From: Gammaproteobacteria bacterium
Lineage (GTDB): Bacteria; Pseudomonadota; Gammaproteobacteria; Pseudomonadales; Halieaceae
Direction of reading: 5' to 3'
Length of the DNA stretch: 64,000 nucleotides
Assembly: GCA_024644535.1 (NCBI GenBank)
Contig: JAHEKX010000007.1
Coordinates: forward strand, 138,654-202,653
The position numbers and the translations under genes were made by a program. Numbering within the stretch: the first letter of the stretch is position 1; every line of letters begins with the position of its first letter. This document shows, in pieces, positions 35,701 to 45,126 of the stretch. The notes beneath the pieces were generated by a model. That model ran no database searches, had not been told where the DNA came from, and saw only the letters and a program-made list of their open reading frames with translations.

Positions 35701-36254
35701 CGCATTCGCCCTTCGGTCTCCCGGCGTCGCTCTTTATACTTAGAAATGCCTGCGGCTTCCTCGATAAAAATCCGAAGTTCTTCAGGCTTGGACTCAATGA
35801 GTCTAGAGATCATTCCCTGCTCGATAATCGCGTAACTGCGCGGACCAAGACCTGTCCCAAGGAAAATGTCTGTAATATCGCGACGCCGACAACGAGCGCC
35901 ATTTAAAAAATAGTCCGATTGCCCTGCACGGGTGACCAAACGTTTGATTGCAATTTCAGAAAAACGGGCGTATTCGCCCCCAACGGTACCGTCCTGATTA
36001 TCAAATACCAATTCAATCGAGGCTTGCCCGACGGGCTGTCGCCCGCCCGAGCCATTAAAGATGACGTCGGTCATTGACTCGCCGCGCAAGTTTTTGGCCG
36101 AGCTCTCGCCCATAACCCAGCGCACGGCATCAATGATATTAGATTTGCCACAGCCATTGGGCCCCACGACGGCGCTCATGTTGTGTGGAAATTGCACGGT
36201 GGTGGGATCCACGAAAGACTTGAATCCCGCCAGTTTTATAGACTTTAATCGCAT
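32760..36254 (-). CDS. smc: chromosome segregation protein SMC
   Basis: SMC is an ATPase that organises and segregates the chromosome. Walker A is VVGPNGCGKSN near the N-terminus. Two long coiled coils surround a hinge at about 500-650. The C-terminal head has the signature LLSGGEKALTAIAL and Walker B PFCMLDEVDAPLDD. The length is 1164 residues from the ATG at 36254, which gives the standard MRLKSIKLAGFKSFVDPT; the track start adds six residues. ScpA and ScpB are not in the window. Confidence 0.97.
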   Translation of the reverse strand: MRLKSIKLAGFKSFVDPTTVQFPHNMSAVVGPNGCGKSNIIDAVRWVMGESSAKNLRGESMTDVIFNGSGGRQPVGQASIELVFDNQDGTVGGEYARFSEIAIKRLVTRAGQSDYFLNGARCRRRDITDIFLGTGLGPRSYAIIEQGMISRLIESKPEELRIFIEEAAGISKYKERRRETEGRMRRTMENLERLQDIRDELGRQIYHLERQAQAAEKYREFKQQERESKASLAAMQWRELSQHVEKLAFSISDIEVQREAIIAEYRALEANLEEKRVAQAEAAEHCNRVQADYYAIGAEVTRFEQAINFQNQRHSQLQQRLAQTDASMGLANESLHSDLESVSEAKAALETIGPLRAEAEARLEQSTGELTMAEESMQAWQHAWDTFNQSASSARQRSEVQQSRIKHLEQVLSRLARRSEGLREELATLAPSSSGGDQQGMRLELEALREQQIGLEETRQQALQQREGARAELGALRQSLSEMQTLAREKRGRAASLNALQEATQAQGQVQVEDWINTLKNLQLTPLLEDLSVEQQWQVAVERVLADDIHGFVADAAVLTEQQIQSFPAAKLYLQGRNQLQKPFGTLAAQVKTLWVPSILTRVRVAETLDQALSLRASLASDESVITPEGVWMGADWVRLSQAVSGEDSVLFRQQEIDVLESEIAAIDESVAATENALNDLENKVLLQDRTAEDARVSMQALSGDESRINAQISAVAARFAKEHERKEQILAELEEAKIEYEQEEDSIAQARREVVEAIEIMEADAIQRETLISERDNIRVKLDELRQSAREDRDAHYSVTLQEQQLLAQVSSTAQAIERLRQQTQELAEQREQILEELAANDDSATQTLKAQLDEQLELRLQTEEKLSQARDDLGALEQTIRSAEQARLGIERRRDECSAQLEQQRLQRQTMTVQQQTLVDRLKEDEWTVDAALELIRDEHSIPQVQALLEELGRKISRLGAINLAAIDEFASQSERKTYLDAQHEDLTSALETLESAIRKIDKETRSRFRETFEEVNAGLQALFPRVFGGGSAHLEMTGEDLLDTGIAIIARPPGKKNSTIHLLSGGEKALTAIALVFSIFQLNPAPFCMLDEVDAPLDDANVGRYARMVKEMSEKVQFIYITHNKISMEVADQLLGVTMHEPGVSRLVSVDVEEAAELAAN

Positions 36255-36361
36255 GCTTCTCGCACTTATCACTACCGACTCGTCGGCACACTAAACTATC
36301 GGTTAAAGACGTTAAGTGTACCCGCTTTCGAGCAGTTCGCCTATGGCTTAGGCCCCGCGAT

Positions 36362-37531
36362 TTATTGCGCCGGTGCTAACCTTAACGAAATAGCATCTTG
36401 TTTGCCCACCGGCACTGATAGTAAGTTTTCAGCCCTATAAGGAGCGCCCGCACTTGATGCGTTACCGGTCAGCGACAAATGCGCCGAAATTGACACCGCT
36501 GTTTGTGCCGACAAATGCTGCCCGGCCATTGAATCAGAGTCCGATAAAGTAATCGTCACGGGCAATTCGGAAACAGCCAAACGTCTTACCGCTAGCGGCA
36601 TGCCTCGATCCATACCCTCAGGCCTGACGACAACGAACACCGTACCAGACTTCTGTTGGGGCACCTCGGTAAATTCGACTGTCAATACCAGCGACCCTGG
36701 ATCAGATACTCTAGGGGCAACCTGATCGACCCCCAGCGCTTGTTCCGCTTGCGTCAACAAATCATCCAAAACACTAGCTTCTGACGTGCCACTGCCATTC
36801 ATTGCGCGCAAAACACGCCAATGCTTTATAGCCTCGCCATAGGCACCGGACTCGAACGCCACCATGCCTAATAATCCTAATGCGGTTGTCTGACGCGGAT
36901 TTAGGCTTATTGCCTGCTCGGCCCACAAACGACTCCGTTCATCAAACTGACGATTGGCACTTAAATACCGTGCTTGCGCTGCGTACGCCAAAATCTGGGG
37001 CGATTCAGGCATGAGCTCCACCATGTGCTCGTATATTTGACTCGCTTTCGGATATGCATTTTGCCCCATGTAGTAACGACCAAGTAGTCCAAGGTATGTT
37101 GGGTTATCTGGACGTTGATCTAGGCGGGCCTCGATTCGGGCCACTAACTCTTGTACTTCCGAATCGGAGCTGTCTTCAGTCAGCACCTCTAATCGCTCTG
37201 CAATAGCTAAATCTTCGTACGCGCCCACTTGCGTATACACGGCGTAGGCGATACCACAGGCTATTGCAACGCCCAAAAGGATAGTCTTTATATCCGCCAT
37301 TCCAGACTTTGCGTCTTGCTCTGGCAAGTCCTTAAGACCTTCTTCAAGCAGTCTCAGAGCTGCTTCTTGTGATAGCGTCGGGTCATCCGCCAAAAGCTCT
37401 CGTTTGCGCATTTCCAGCCACTGTAGGTTGGCCTGCTTTGTCCCCACAACAGGTCTGGGTCTGCGGCCGAACAACAAAAACGACAGCAACATAACGCATG
37501 CCGCTGCCAGTATAGCAATTGCAAAACTCAT
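36362..37531 (-). CDS. ccmI: cytochrome c maturation protein CcmI
   Basis: CcmI (CycH) holds apocytochrome c for haem attachment. The protein starts with a membrane helix (AILAAACVMLLSFLLFG), then has a cytoplasmic segment, a second helix near residue 88-104 (TILLGVAIACGIAYAVYT), a periplasmic TPR domain, and a C-terminal beta-rich domain. It has 389 residues. It overlaps ccmH by four bases and is the last gene of the ccm operon. Confidence 0.9.
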   Translation of the reverse strand: MSFAIAILAAACVMLLSFLLFGRRPRPVVGTKQANLQWLEMRKRELLADDPTLSQEAALRLLEEGLKDLPEQDAKSGMADIKTILLGVAIACGIAYAVYTQVGAYEDLAIAERLEVLTEDSSDSEVQELVARIEARLDQRPDNPTYLGLLGRYYMGQNAYPKASQIYEHMVELMPESPQILAYAAQARYLSANRQFDERSRLWAEQAISLNPRQTTALGLLGMVAFESGAYGEAIKHWRVLRAMNGSGTSEASVLDDLLTQAEQALGVDQVAPRVSDPGSLVLTVEFTEVPQQKSGTVFVVVRPEGMDRGMPLAVRRLAVSELPVTITLSDSDSMAGQHLSAQTAVSISAHLSLTGNASSAGAPYRAENLLSVPVGKQDAISLRLAPAQ

Positions 37532-37977
37532 TCAGATTGATCCTTTAATAGCTCGGCAATATCGCTGGCGTGTTCGCTAACGGTCTCTTTTGTAGCGCTG
37601 CGACTTAGGGTCACAGCCACCCAAATTGCACCACCAATACCCAAAAAAATCCAGGGTGCCAACCAAAGCCAACGGGTAACGCCATCAGAAGCGGGATTGT
37701 AGCGCACAAATTCTCCGTACCGAGCAACCATGCCGTCAACGATTTCCTCGTCGGTAAGGCCAGCCTCTAGCTCCTGATAAAGCCTGCGACGCAAGTCTTC
37801 CGAAATAGGTGCGTTAGAGTCAGCGATCGTTTGATTTTGACATTTCGGACAGCGCAACTCATCGACCAAACGATGATAACGCACTTCTAACTCAGGGCGA
37901 CTGAATTCATAGGTTTCAATAACGGCCAGCACCGGCATTGAAATCAGCAAAACGATCACCGTTAAATGCAGCCTCAT
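37528..37977 (-). CDS. ccmH: cytochrome c maturation protein CcmH
   Basis: CcmH is a periplasmic thiol oxidoreductase for apocytochrome c. The signal or N-terminal helix covers about residues 1-18. The redox motif LRCPKCQNQTIADSNA matches the LRCxxCQ family motif exactly. A helix near residue 105-125 anchors the C-terminus. The 149 residues lack the E. coli C-terminal TPR fusion, which is here a separate CcmI. Confidence 0.95.
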   Translation of the reverse strand: MRLHLTVIVLLISMPVLAVIETYEFSRPELEVRYHRLVDELRCPKCQNQTIADSNAPISEDLRRRLYQELEAGLTDEEIVDGMVARYGEFVRYNPASDGVTRWLWLAPWIFLGIGGAIWVAVTLSRSATKETVSEHASDIAELLKDQSE

Positions 37978-38498
37978 TCAATCAACTCCCGGTAAGCTTG
38001 CCCCAATTCACCCGACCAGGTGCGCTGGTTGACTTCGCCAACATGGCGGTAACGAATAACTCCCTGGGCGTCAATGACATAGGTTTCTGGAGCGCCGTAA
38101 ACCCCCAAATCCAACCCAAAATCGCCGTTGGGATCGGTAATATTGACACTGTAAGGGTCCCCCAATCGCACCAACCACCCAAGCGCTTTAGTGTCCTCAT
38201 CTTTATAATTCAGTCCAATGATCGGAACACCCTCAGCTGCCAACTTCATCAGGTAGGGATGCTCCGCGACGCAGGTGGGGCACCAGGTGCCCCAAACGTT
38301 TAACAAGCTTACGCGACCAAGAATGTTATCTCGAACGATGTAGTCCTGGGTGCCAAGTTTACGCAAATTAAACTCTGGCAACTCACGATCGATCAAGGCT
38401 GATGGCAATTGGGTAGGGTCCAGCGACAAGCCACGGTAGAGCAGACCAGCCAAGCCAATAAAGATCGCCACAGGAACAAAAAGAAACAATCTACCCAT
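37974..38498 (-). CDS. ccmG: thiol:disulfide interchange protein CcmG/DsbE
   Basis: CcmG is a membrane-tethered thioredoxin-like reductase that keeps the CxxCH haem-binding cysteines reduced. One N-terminal helix is followed by a thioredoxin fold with NVWGTWCPTCVAEHP and a cis-proline region GAPETYVID. The 174-residue length is usual. It overlaps ccmF by eight bases and ccmH by four. Confidence 0.95.
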   Translation of the reverse strand: MGRLFLFVPVAIFIGLAGLLYRGLSLDPTQLPSALIDRELPEFNLRKLGTQDYIVRDNILGRVSLLNVWGTWCPTCVAEHPYLMKLAAEGVPIIGLNYKDEDTKALGWLVRLGDPYSVNITDPNGDFGLDLGVYGAPETYVIDAQGVIRYRHVGEVNQRTWSGELGQAYRELIE

Positions 38499-40464
38499 AC
38501 GTGAGCGCCTCCCGGCCTTGTCTTAAGTGCGCTTTGGCACGGCGATAGCGACGATCAGCTAGAGTGATAAAGGCTCCGAACCCCATAAGGGTGGCGCCTA
38601 TCCACATCCACCGAACCAAGGGCTTATAATGCAAACGCACTGACCAGGCTCCGTCTTTACCTAGCGCCTCGCCCAACGCAACGTAAAGGTCACGCGTAAA
38701 CCCTGCGTCGATCGCGGCCTCAGTCATAACTTGTCCAGACGCTAGATATTGCCTCTTCTGGGGGCGCAGTTCAGTTAGCCGCTGACCTTGGTAATAAACG
38801 GTAAATACACCCTCATCACCCCGGTAATTAGCTCCTGTGATAGAACCACTTCCATGAAAATCAAACCGGTAACCAGAGAGCTCGGCGCTGTCGCCCGGCG
38901 CCATTCTCAGGTCTTTTTCTACATTCCATTGTGTTACCACCACAACGCTGATGACGCACATCGCAAACCCAAAGTGCGCCAGTACCATGCCCCAATAACT
39001 CGCCGTCTGTCGCCCGAAGACCAGTGACCAGGATTGAGCTCCGCTTTTCTTCAAATGTAGATCTATGACTAAACCACCGACGATCCATACTGCAAGCAAC
39101 ACAGACAACGCTACCCATAGGTTAAAACCTTGCCCTAAAAACGGTAAGGCAAGTCCTGCAGCAAGCGCGCTCGCGGCGCTTACGGCCAGATATTTTGTCC
39201 AGCGGCCAGCGTCGTCTTGGCGCCAACGAGTAAATGGCCCTATACCCATAATTGGGATAAGCAAGGCCATTAATGGCACAAACACCGCATTAAAATACGG
39301 AGGGCCCACTGAATATTTGCCCTGCCCTAAGGCATCCATAAGCAGAGGAAACAAGGTGCCGAACAGAACGGTCAGGGTAGCCACCAAAAACACAACATTA
39401 TTAAATAACAATAGCGTCTCTCGCGATAGCCAGGCGTTACGGATACCGCTATTCACGGCTGGTGCTCTTAGCGCGTATAGCACCAAAGAGCCACCGACGA
39501 CGATCAGTAAAAACACCAAAATAAACAGACCCCTCTCTGGGTCTGCAGCAAAGGCGTGAACCGAAGTTAAGACACCTGAACGCACTAAAAAAGTCCCGAG
39601 TAAAGACAAAGAAAAACTGGCAATTGCAAGTAAAACCGTCCAGCTTTTAAACACCCCTCGCTTTTCGGTAACTGCCAGTGAGTGCACCAACGCAGTGCCT
39701 GCCAACCATGGCATGAACGAAGCGTTCTCTACGGGATCCCAGAACCACCAACCCCCCCAACCAAGCTCATAGTAAGCCCACCAGCTCCCAAGCATGATCC
39801 CCAAGGTTAAAAATGCCCAAGCGGCATTAGTCCAAGGCCTTGACCAGCGGGCCCAGGCCGCATCCAGGCGGCCACCCAGCAAGGCTGCGATAGCAAACGC
39901 AAAAGCCACCGAAAAGCCGACGTAACCCATGTACAAAATAGGTGGATGAATAATCAGACCGGGGTCTTGCAACAGGGGGTTAAGATCACGCCCATCAGCA
40001 GGAATATCGGGCAAATTCCTAGCGAATGGATTGGAGGTAAAGAGCGAGAATGCAATAAACCCAACGCCGATGAGTCCCATTATCGAAAGGACTCGCGCGT
40101 ACAGAACCTGTGGCAGTTCGGAGCTGAATAAAGCGACGGCAAAGGTCCAAGCGCACAAGACTAACACCCAAAGCAACATCGACCCCTCATGGTTGCCCCA
40201 AACGGCCGAAAACTTATAAAACCAAGGCAGCAATGAATTACTGTTATTCGCGACAACGACCAGTGAAAAGTCATCTTGCAGGAAGGCCGCTACTAGAAAA
40301 CCAAAACTGATCGCAGCAAACAAGAACAGTGCTGTCGCCAGGGGCTTCGCCGAATTCATTGCAGAACCGTTGCCCGAAAAGCTACCCCACATAGGTAGCA
40401 ATGTTAGTCCACTGGCACTAACCAGTGCCATGATAAGAGCAAAAGCGCCATATTCAGCAATCAT
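38491..40464 (-). CDS. ccmF: haem lyase CcmF
   Basis: CcmF is the large inner-membrane subunit of the System I haem lyase. The 657 residues contain many membrane helices. The haem-handling tryptophan-rich WWD segment is GWGGWWFWDPVENASFMPWL, and conserved PPILYMGYVG and MLLWVLVLCAW lie earlier. Length and position in ccmEFGH are standard. Confidence 0.97.
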   Translation of the reverse strand: MIAEYGAFALIMALVSASGLTLLPMWGSFSGNGSAMNSAKPLATALFLFAAISFGFLVAAFLQDDFSLVVVANNSNSLLPWFYKFSAVWGNHEGSMLLWVLVLCAWTFAVALFSSELPQVLYARVLSIMGLIGVGFIAFSLFTSNPFARNLPDIPADGRDLNPLLQDPGLIIHPPILYMGYVGFSVAFAFAIAALLGGRLDAAWARWSRPWTNAAWAFLTLGIMLGSWWAYYELGWGGWWFWDPVENASFMPWLAGTALVHSLAVTEKRGVFKSWTVLLAIASFSLSLLGTFLVRSGVLTSVHAFAADPERGLFILVFLLIVVGGSLVLYALRAPAVNSGIRNAWLSRETLLLFNNVVFLVATLTVLFGTLFPLLMDALGQGKYSVGPPYFNAVFVPLMALLIPIMGIGPFTRWRQDDAGRWTKYLAVSAASALAAGLALPFLGQGFNLWVALSVLLAVWIVGGLVIDLHLKKSGAQSWSLVFGRQTASYWGMVLAHFGFAMCVISVVVVTQWNVEKDLRMAPGDSAELSGYRFDFHGSGSITGANYRGDEGVFTVYYQGQRLTELRPQKRQYLASGQVMTEAAIDAGFTRDLYVALGEALGKDGAWSVRLHYKPLVRWMWIGATLMGFGAFITLADRRYRRAKAHLRQGREALTYG

Positions 40465-40895
40465 ATCTTTTTACCCGCGGCCTCTAGGGCTTCTGCCACT
40501 TCAGGCGGCATGTAATTTTCGTCGTGCTTTGCGAGCACTTCATCCGCCACAAAAATTCCCAGCGTGTCCAGTTTGCCAGCGGCGACTACACCCTGCCCCT
40601 CGCCGAATAAGTCAGGAAGGATTCCAGAGTACAAAACGGGAACAGTGCCTGCATAATCTGTAACTTCAAAGCGAACGTCCAAAGAATTATCGGAACGTTG
40701 GATACTCCCCTCTACTACCATTCCTCCCACGCGAATTGACTGTCCGACAGGGGCCTTGCCTGCAATCACGTCTGCAGGCGGGTAAAACAAGTTGATGTTA
40801 CCGCGCAAACCGTAAGTGACCAAACCAATCCCGAGACTGGATAGGACAACCACGGCCAACACAACAATCAAACGTTTTTTGCGTTTCGGATGCAT
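40461..40895 (-). CDS. ccmE: haem chaperone CcmE
   Basis: CcmE binds haem covalently in the periplasm and passes it to the CcmFH lyase. After one N-terminal helix comes an OB fold. The haem-binding motif is LAKHDENYMPPEV, with His124 and Tyr128 in the known HxxxY arrangement. The 144-residue length is typical. It overlaps ccmF by four bases. Confidence 0.96.
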   Translation of the reverse strand: MHPKRKKRLIVVLAVVVLSSLGIGLVTYGLRGNINLFYPPADVIAGKAPVGQSIRVGGMVVEGSIQRSDNSLDVRFEVTDYAGTVPVLYSGILPDLFGEGQGVVAAGKLDTLGIFVADEVLAKHDENYMPPEVAEALEAAGKKI

Positions 40896-40899
40896 GACA

Positions 40900-41091
40900 T
40901 TACTCCTGTAGCGACTGAGTCTTTTCGAGTGCTAAATAGCGTTGCTTCAATCGACGTTTCAAACTCCCGAGACGCCACAAAGGCGCGATCACGAGTAGAC
41001 CGATAACAACGAAAAATGCACCGTAGCTGAACCAAACAAAAGGCCCGTGACCTGCCATTGACCATAAATCAGACCATGAATCGAAGTACAT
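40900..41091 (-). CDS. ccmD: haem exporter protein CcmD
   Basis: CcmD is the small membrane subunit that helps release holo-CcmE from CcmABC. The 63 residues include one helix (VWFSYGAFFVVIGLLVIAPLW), MAGHGPFVWFSYG before it, and a basic C-terminal tail, as in CcmD. It begins exactly at the ccmC stop (one-base overlap). Confidence 0.9.
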   Translation of the reverse strand: MYFDSWSDLWSMAGHGPFVWFSYGAFFVVIGLLVIAPLWRLGSLKRRLKQRYLALEKTQSLQE

Positions 41092-41834
41092 TACGACTCT
41101 CCCAAAATTTCTTTTTTAACCCAGGCCGTCTTTGCCTCGGTTTCTAACAGAGTCAGCCGCAACCCCATCAACAACAAACATGTATATAAACAATACACAG
41201 CTACGATCATTAGAAGTAAGGGGTAAAACATGCTCGGATCGATGGTCGAACCGCCAGTAAATTTGATCGACGCGGGCTGGTGTAAGCTGTACCACCAATC
41301 GACAGACTTATAGATGATTGGAATATTTACGGTGCCGACTAGACTTAAAATGGCACAGGCTTTGGATGCCAAGGCTTTGTTGTCATAGGCTTCATACAGC
41401 GCGAAAACGCCCAAGTACAGGAATAACAGAACTACCATGGAAGTAATTCGAGCATCCCAAACCCAGTACGTGCCCCATGTTGGTTTGCCCCATACCGCCC
41501 CAGTCAATAAAGCTAGAAATGTCATTGCGGCACCAATGGGTGCGGCAACACGCATGGCCATATCAGCTACCTTCAGACGCCAAATCAAGCTAATGGCTCC
41601 GGCTATCGCCATAACATAATAACCCGCCAAAGAGACCACGCTGACCGGGACATGAATGTAAATGATCCGGTAACTGTTACCCTGGCGAAAGTCTGGAGGC
41701 GTAAACGCTAAGCCCCAAACAGAGCCAGCGACAACCAAAACAATGGCTAAGGGCAGCAAATATCGCAGCAACTGCCCCGAGAATCGATAGATCCAAGGGG
41801 ACGATCCCAAACGATGAAACCAAGTCCAAGCCAT
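41091..41834 (-). CDS. ccmC: haem exporter permease CcmC
   Basis: CcmC presents haem to CcmE. The 247 residues hold six predicted helices. The WWD segment GTYWVWDARITSMVVLLFLYLG is present, and likely haem ligands lie in IHVPVSVVSLAGYYVMA and SLHQPASIK. Length is normal. It follows ccmB by 35 bases. Confidence 0.96.
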   Translation of the reverse strand: MAWTWFHRLGSSPWIYRFSGQLLRYLLPLAIVLVVAGSVWGLAFTPPDFRQGNSYRIIYIHVPVSVVSLAGYYVMAIAGAISLIWRLKVADMAMRVAAPIGAAMTFLALLTGAVWGKPTWGTYWVWDARITSMVVLLFLYLGVFALYEAYDNKALASKACAILSLVGTVNIPIIYKSVDWWYSLHQPASIKFTGGSTIDPSMFYPLLLMIVAVYCLYTCLLLMGLRLTLLETEAKTAWVKKEILGES

Positions 41835-41869
41835 TACATAGCTCCCCTTTGCTGCAATATCTGCATGGT

Positions 41870-42544
41870 CTACACCTCTAAACTGATTTTGATGGATGAC
41901 CCTATCGCCAGTGGTGTTAAGGCTAGCGCCAACAAAGACAAGCCGCCCAGAATACTGATTAGAGAGTCAACAGGCATCCCGTTTACCGCTCGCTCCACCA
42001 CACCCGCACCAAGAATCAACACGGGCACCTCAAGCGGCAATATTAGAAGACTTAAAAGCATTCCGCCACGTCGTAACGCCATCGTTAAAGCCGCTCCCAC
42101 ACACCCAAACGCACTCAACACCAATGTGCCCAAAGCCAGACTCACGGCTAATGTCCCAAGCCCCTCATCAGGCAAAGAAAGCAACTGACCGAACGCTGGC
42201 GAGAAAAGCGCCAATGGCAATCCGGTCAGACACCAATGTGCCACCACATAACCCAACGAGGCTAAATAGAGCGATTCACCCGATACTAGTAACTGCTCTA
42301 AGGCGCCGTCGTCGTAGTCACCACGGAATATTGTCTCAGCCGACAGCAACCCGGCCAAAAGGGCTGTAATCCAAAGTAAACCTGGTGCAAACTGGCTCAA
42401 TACACTCTGTTGCGGCCCTAACCCAAGAGGCATCAGCAAAACGACAACACCATAAAAAAATAGCGGATTTAACACCGCTGCCGGACGCCGAAAGGCCAAC
42501 AAGAGCTGCCGCACCAAAACCTTGCCGAACACGCTACGATACAT
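41870..42544 (-). CDS. ccmB: haem exporter permease CcmB
   Basis: CcmB is the ABC-2-like permease partner of CcmA. The 224 residues show six hydrophobic helices and the family sequence LNPLFFYGVVVLLMPLGLGP near the N-terminus, plus FRGDYDDGALEQLLVS. It overlaps the ccmA 3' end by 11 bases. Confidence 0.95.
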   Translation of the reverse strand: MYRSVFGKVLVRQLLLAFRRPAAVLNPLFFYGVVVLLMPLGLGPQQSVLSQFAPGLLWITALLAGLLSAETIFRGDYDDGALEQLLVSGESLYLASLGYVVAHWCLTGLPLALFSPAFGQLLSLPDEGLGTLAVSLALGTLVLSAFGCVGAALTMALRRGGMLLSLLILPLEVPVLILGAGVVERAVNGMPVDSLISILGGLSLLALALTPLAIGSSIKISLEV

Positions 42545-43151
42545 ACGGACTTTGTCCTTTGCCGCGCAAGTGTAAGGTGCTTGTGCTTAGCTGAAGCTTA
42601 AGAGGCTGATGCGAGGTGTAAATCACACTACCGCCGTTGCGCACTTGTCTGTCGATACAGGCTTCAATGATGGCCACTCCATCTACGTCGATCGCCGTAA
42701 GAGGCTCATCTAACAACCACAGAGGTGCGTCCACCAAAAAAAGCCTTGCTAACGCTATCCGTCGTTGCTGCCCTGCCGAGAGTCGGTAAGCGTACTCATC
42801 CCGGTAATCAGCAAGACCGACTGTCGCCAGAGCGTCATTTAATTGTCGTTCATCGCCATTTTGAGCGTCGCCGAGATGTAATCGCAGGTTTTCTATCGCC
42901 GTAAAATCGCTCTTGATGCCGGCTTTGTGCCCCAGAAACAGGAAATCTGCTAACACGCTAAGCCTACCTTCAAGGCTCTGCGGCGCTAACCCCGCTATCG
43001 CTCGCATCAAACTCGTTTTGCCGGCCCCATTATCACCTTTTATCTGCCACAGCTCACCGCTTTTAACATGCCAATCTAACTGCGAAAACAAACATCGACG
43101 GCCTCTAACTACGGCAAGATCCGAGCATTTAAGCAAGTACGAGTGCGACAT
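42534..43151 (-). CDS. ccmA: haem exporter ATP-binding protein CcmA
   Basis: CcmA powers release of haem-loaded CcmE. Walker A is GDNGAGKTSLMR, the signature is LSAGQQRRIALAR, and Walker B is PLWLLDEPLTAID. The 205 residues match the short CcmA class. The ATG is directly next to the ttcA stop, making ttcA-ccmABCDEFGHI one likely transcript. Confidence 0.95.
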   Translation of the reverse strand: MSHSYLLKCSDLAVVRGRRCLFSQLDWHVKSGELWQIKGDNGAGKTSLMRAIAGLAPQSLEGRLSVLADFLFLGHKAGIKSDFTAIENLRLHLGDAQNGDERQLNDALATVGLADYRDEYAYRLSAGQQRRIALARLFLVDAPLWLLDEPLTAIDVDGVAIIEACIDRQVRNGGSVIYTSHQPLKLQLSTSTLHLRGKGQSPYVS

Positions 43152-43988
43152 CTACAGATTCACCATGCGAATATCACTCAATGGCTTGATAGTGTTGGTG
43201 CCTTTTAGCGAGATAAAGTCGAATAAATCACGATCGGCTAACTGAGAGGGGCTGATATTGCCAAGAGCTTTGAAAATGGTTTCGGCGCGACCTGGGTAGT
43301 CCCGTTCCCATTGCGCCAACATTTCCTTGACTTGTACACGCTGCAAATGCTCCTGCGAGCCGCATAAATTACACGGAATTATCGGAAAACCTCGAGCTCG
43401 AGCGAAGCGTTCAATGTCAGCCTCTTTGCAGTAGGCCAGTGGCCTAATAATTACGTTCTTACCATCGTCACTGAGAAGTTTGGGCGGCATTGCTTTCAAG
43501 CTACCTTGAAAGAACATATTCAGAAACAAGGTCTCCACGATGTCGTCTCGGTGGTGCCCAAGAGCGATTTTTTGTGCGCCTATTTCCTCTGCAAATCCAT
43601 ATAAAGTGCCCCGCCGCAAACGGGAACACAGACCGCAGGTCGTCTTACCTTCGGGAATTACCCGTTTAACGACACTGTATGTGTCACGCTCGAGAATGTA
43701 GTATTCGATACCTAATGCATCCAGATACTCGGGTAGCACATGTTCTGGGAAGCCAGGCTGTTTTTGATCTAGGTTAACAGCGACCAATTCGAACGAGATA
43801 GGGGCACTCTTCTTAAGGCTCATCAGAATCTCGAGCATCGTGTAAGAATCTTTTCCGCCAGACAGGCATACCATGACCCGATCGCCGTCCTCGATCATGT
43901 TGTAATCGACAATCGCTTCTCCTACTTGGCGCCGCAAACGTTTTTGCAACTTGTTAAAGTCATACTGGGTTTTTGGCTTGGCAGACAT
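43152..43988 (-). CDS. ttcA: tRNA 2-thiocytidine(32) synthetase TtcA
   Basis: TtcA thiolates cytidine 32 of certain tRNAs with ATP and an Fe-S cluster. The PP-loop is [13 protein letters not shown]. Cluster cysteines lie in [12 protein letters not shown], and [11 protein letters not shown] follows. The track start adds 37 residues without family resemblance; the ATG at 43988 gives [20 protein letters not shown] and 278 residues, close to E. coli TtcA (311). AAGGAG is 11 bases upstream. It is divergent from mdh. Confidence 0.94.
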   Translation of the reverse strand: MSAKPKTQYDFNKLQKRLRRQVGEAIVDYNMIEDGDRVMVCLSGGKDSYTMLEILMSLKKSAPISFELVAVNLDQKQPGFPEHVLPEYLDALGIEYYILERDTYSVVKRVIPEGKTTCGLCSRLRRGTLYGFAEEIGAQKIALGHHRDDIVETLFLNMFFQGSLKAMPPKLLSDDGKNVIIRPLAYCKEADIERFARARGFPIIPCNLCGSQEHLQRVQVKEMLAQWERDYPGRAETIFKALGNISPSQLADRDLFDFISLKGTNTIKPLSDIRMVNL

Positions 43989-44071
43989 GGACTGCACGGC
44001 TCCTTGATCAGACGCGGCCGCTATTTTACGCACTACGTTGATATAAGGTCTACCCGTAAGGCTGTTGCTCC

Positions 44072-44100
44072 TTGTAATTTCAGCCTCAAAACAAGACAAT
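44072..44100 (+). promoter_or_regulatory. possible sigma70-type promoter of mdh
   Basis: TTGTAA and GACAAT (each 4/6 to consensus) are separated by 17 bases and lie 40 bases upstream of the mdh ATG. The match is modest and the call rests mainly on spacing and position. Confidence 0.42.
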
Positions 44101-44140
44101 AGCGCCGGTTAATTACATTCACTTCGTAAAGGAAATCAGC

Positions 44141-45121
44141 ATGAAACAACCTGTACGCGTTACAGTCACGGGAGCGGCCGGTCAAATCGGTTACGCCTTA
44201 CTGTTCAGAATCGCTTCTGGCGCTATGTTGGGTGACGATCAACCCGTGATTTTAAAGCTTTTAGATATCACCCCAGCACTTGAAGCGCTGGAGGGTGTGC
44301 GTATGGAATTAGAAGACTGCGCCTTTCCTTTACTGGCCGGCATCGAGTGCACCGACGACCCTAATGTGGGCTTTAAAGAAACAGATTACGCGCTGTTGGT
44401 AGGCGCCCGCCCTCGCGGCCCAGGCATGGAACGTAAAGACCTACTTGAAGCCAATGCAGCCATTTTTTCGGTTCAAGGTAAAGCTATCAACGATCACGCC
44501 AGCCGCAACATTAAAGTCTTGGTAGTAGGCAACCCTGCTAACACTAACGCGTTAATTACCCAGCGCAATGCACCCGATATTGATCCACGTAACTTTACCG
44601 CCATGACACGCCTTGACCACAACCGTGCTATGACTCAAATTGCGATCAAGACTGGGACTACAGTGAACGAAGTCACCAACATGACGATCTGGGGAAACCA
44701 CTCCGCAACGCAGTATCCAGACCTTTTCAACGCCAAAGTCAACGGTCAACCGGCCATCGATATGGTTGATCAGATCTGGTACGAAGAAAGTTTCATTCCA
44801 ACCGTACAGCAACGGGGAGCGGCCATCATCAAAGCACGAGGCGCCTCCTCGGCCGCGTCTGCCGCGAACGCTGCAATTGGCCACATGCGCTCGTGGGCGC
44901 TTGGCACCGAAGGCGAAGACTGGGTATCCATGGGCGTTTATTCCGATGGTTCCTATGGCATTGCTGAAGGGCTGATCTATTCGTTTCCTTGCCGCTGCTG
45001 CAATGGCGAATGGGTTATCGTTCAAGATGCTGACGTCAACGAGTTCTCGCGCGCTAAAATGTCGGCGACCGAGCAAGAGTTGATCGAAGAACGTGACGCC
45101 GTAGCGCATTTGTTGGGTTAA
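44141..45121 (+). CDS. mdh: malate dehydrogenase (type 2, 326 residues)
   Basis: Mdh oxidises malate to oxaloacetate with NAD+. The NAD-binding motif is [19 protein letters not shown]. Substrate arginines lie in [15 protein letters not shown] and MTRLDHNRA, and the catalytic histidine is in [12 protein letters not shown]. This is the longer cytosolic-like MDH class found in many proteobacteria, not the shorter E. coli class. AAGGAA is positioned before the ATG. A TetR gene follows by five bases. Confidence 0.97.
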   Translation: MKQPVRVTVTGAAGQIGYALLFRIASGAMLGDDQPVILKLLDITPALEALEGVRMELEDCAFPLLAGIECTDDPNVGFKETDYALLVGARPRGPGMERKDLLEANAAIFSVQGKAINDHASRNIKVLVVGNPANTNALITQRNAPDIDPRNFTAMTRLDHNRAMTQIAIKTGTTVNEVTNMTIWGNHSATQYPDLFNAKVNGQPAIDMVDQIWYEESFIPTVQQRGAAIIKARGASSAASAANAAIGHMRSWALGTEGEDWVSMGVYSDGSYGIAEGLIYSFPCRCCNGEWVIVQDADVNEFSRAKMSATEQELIEERDAVAHLLG

Positions 45122-45126
45122 TATTA

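Noticed and set aside
36255-36361. GCCTA-AGCCA-TAGGC hairpin after ccmI
   Set aside because: It has a five-pair stem and no T-tract, so it is not supportable as a terminator.
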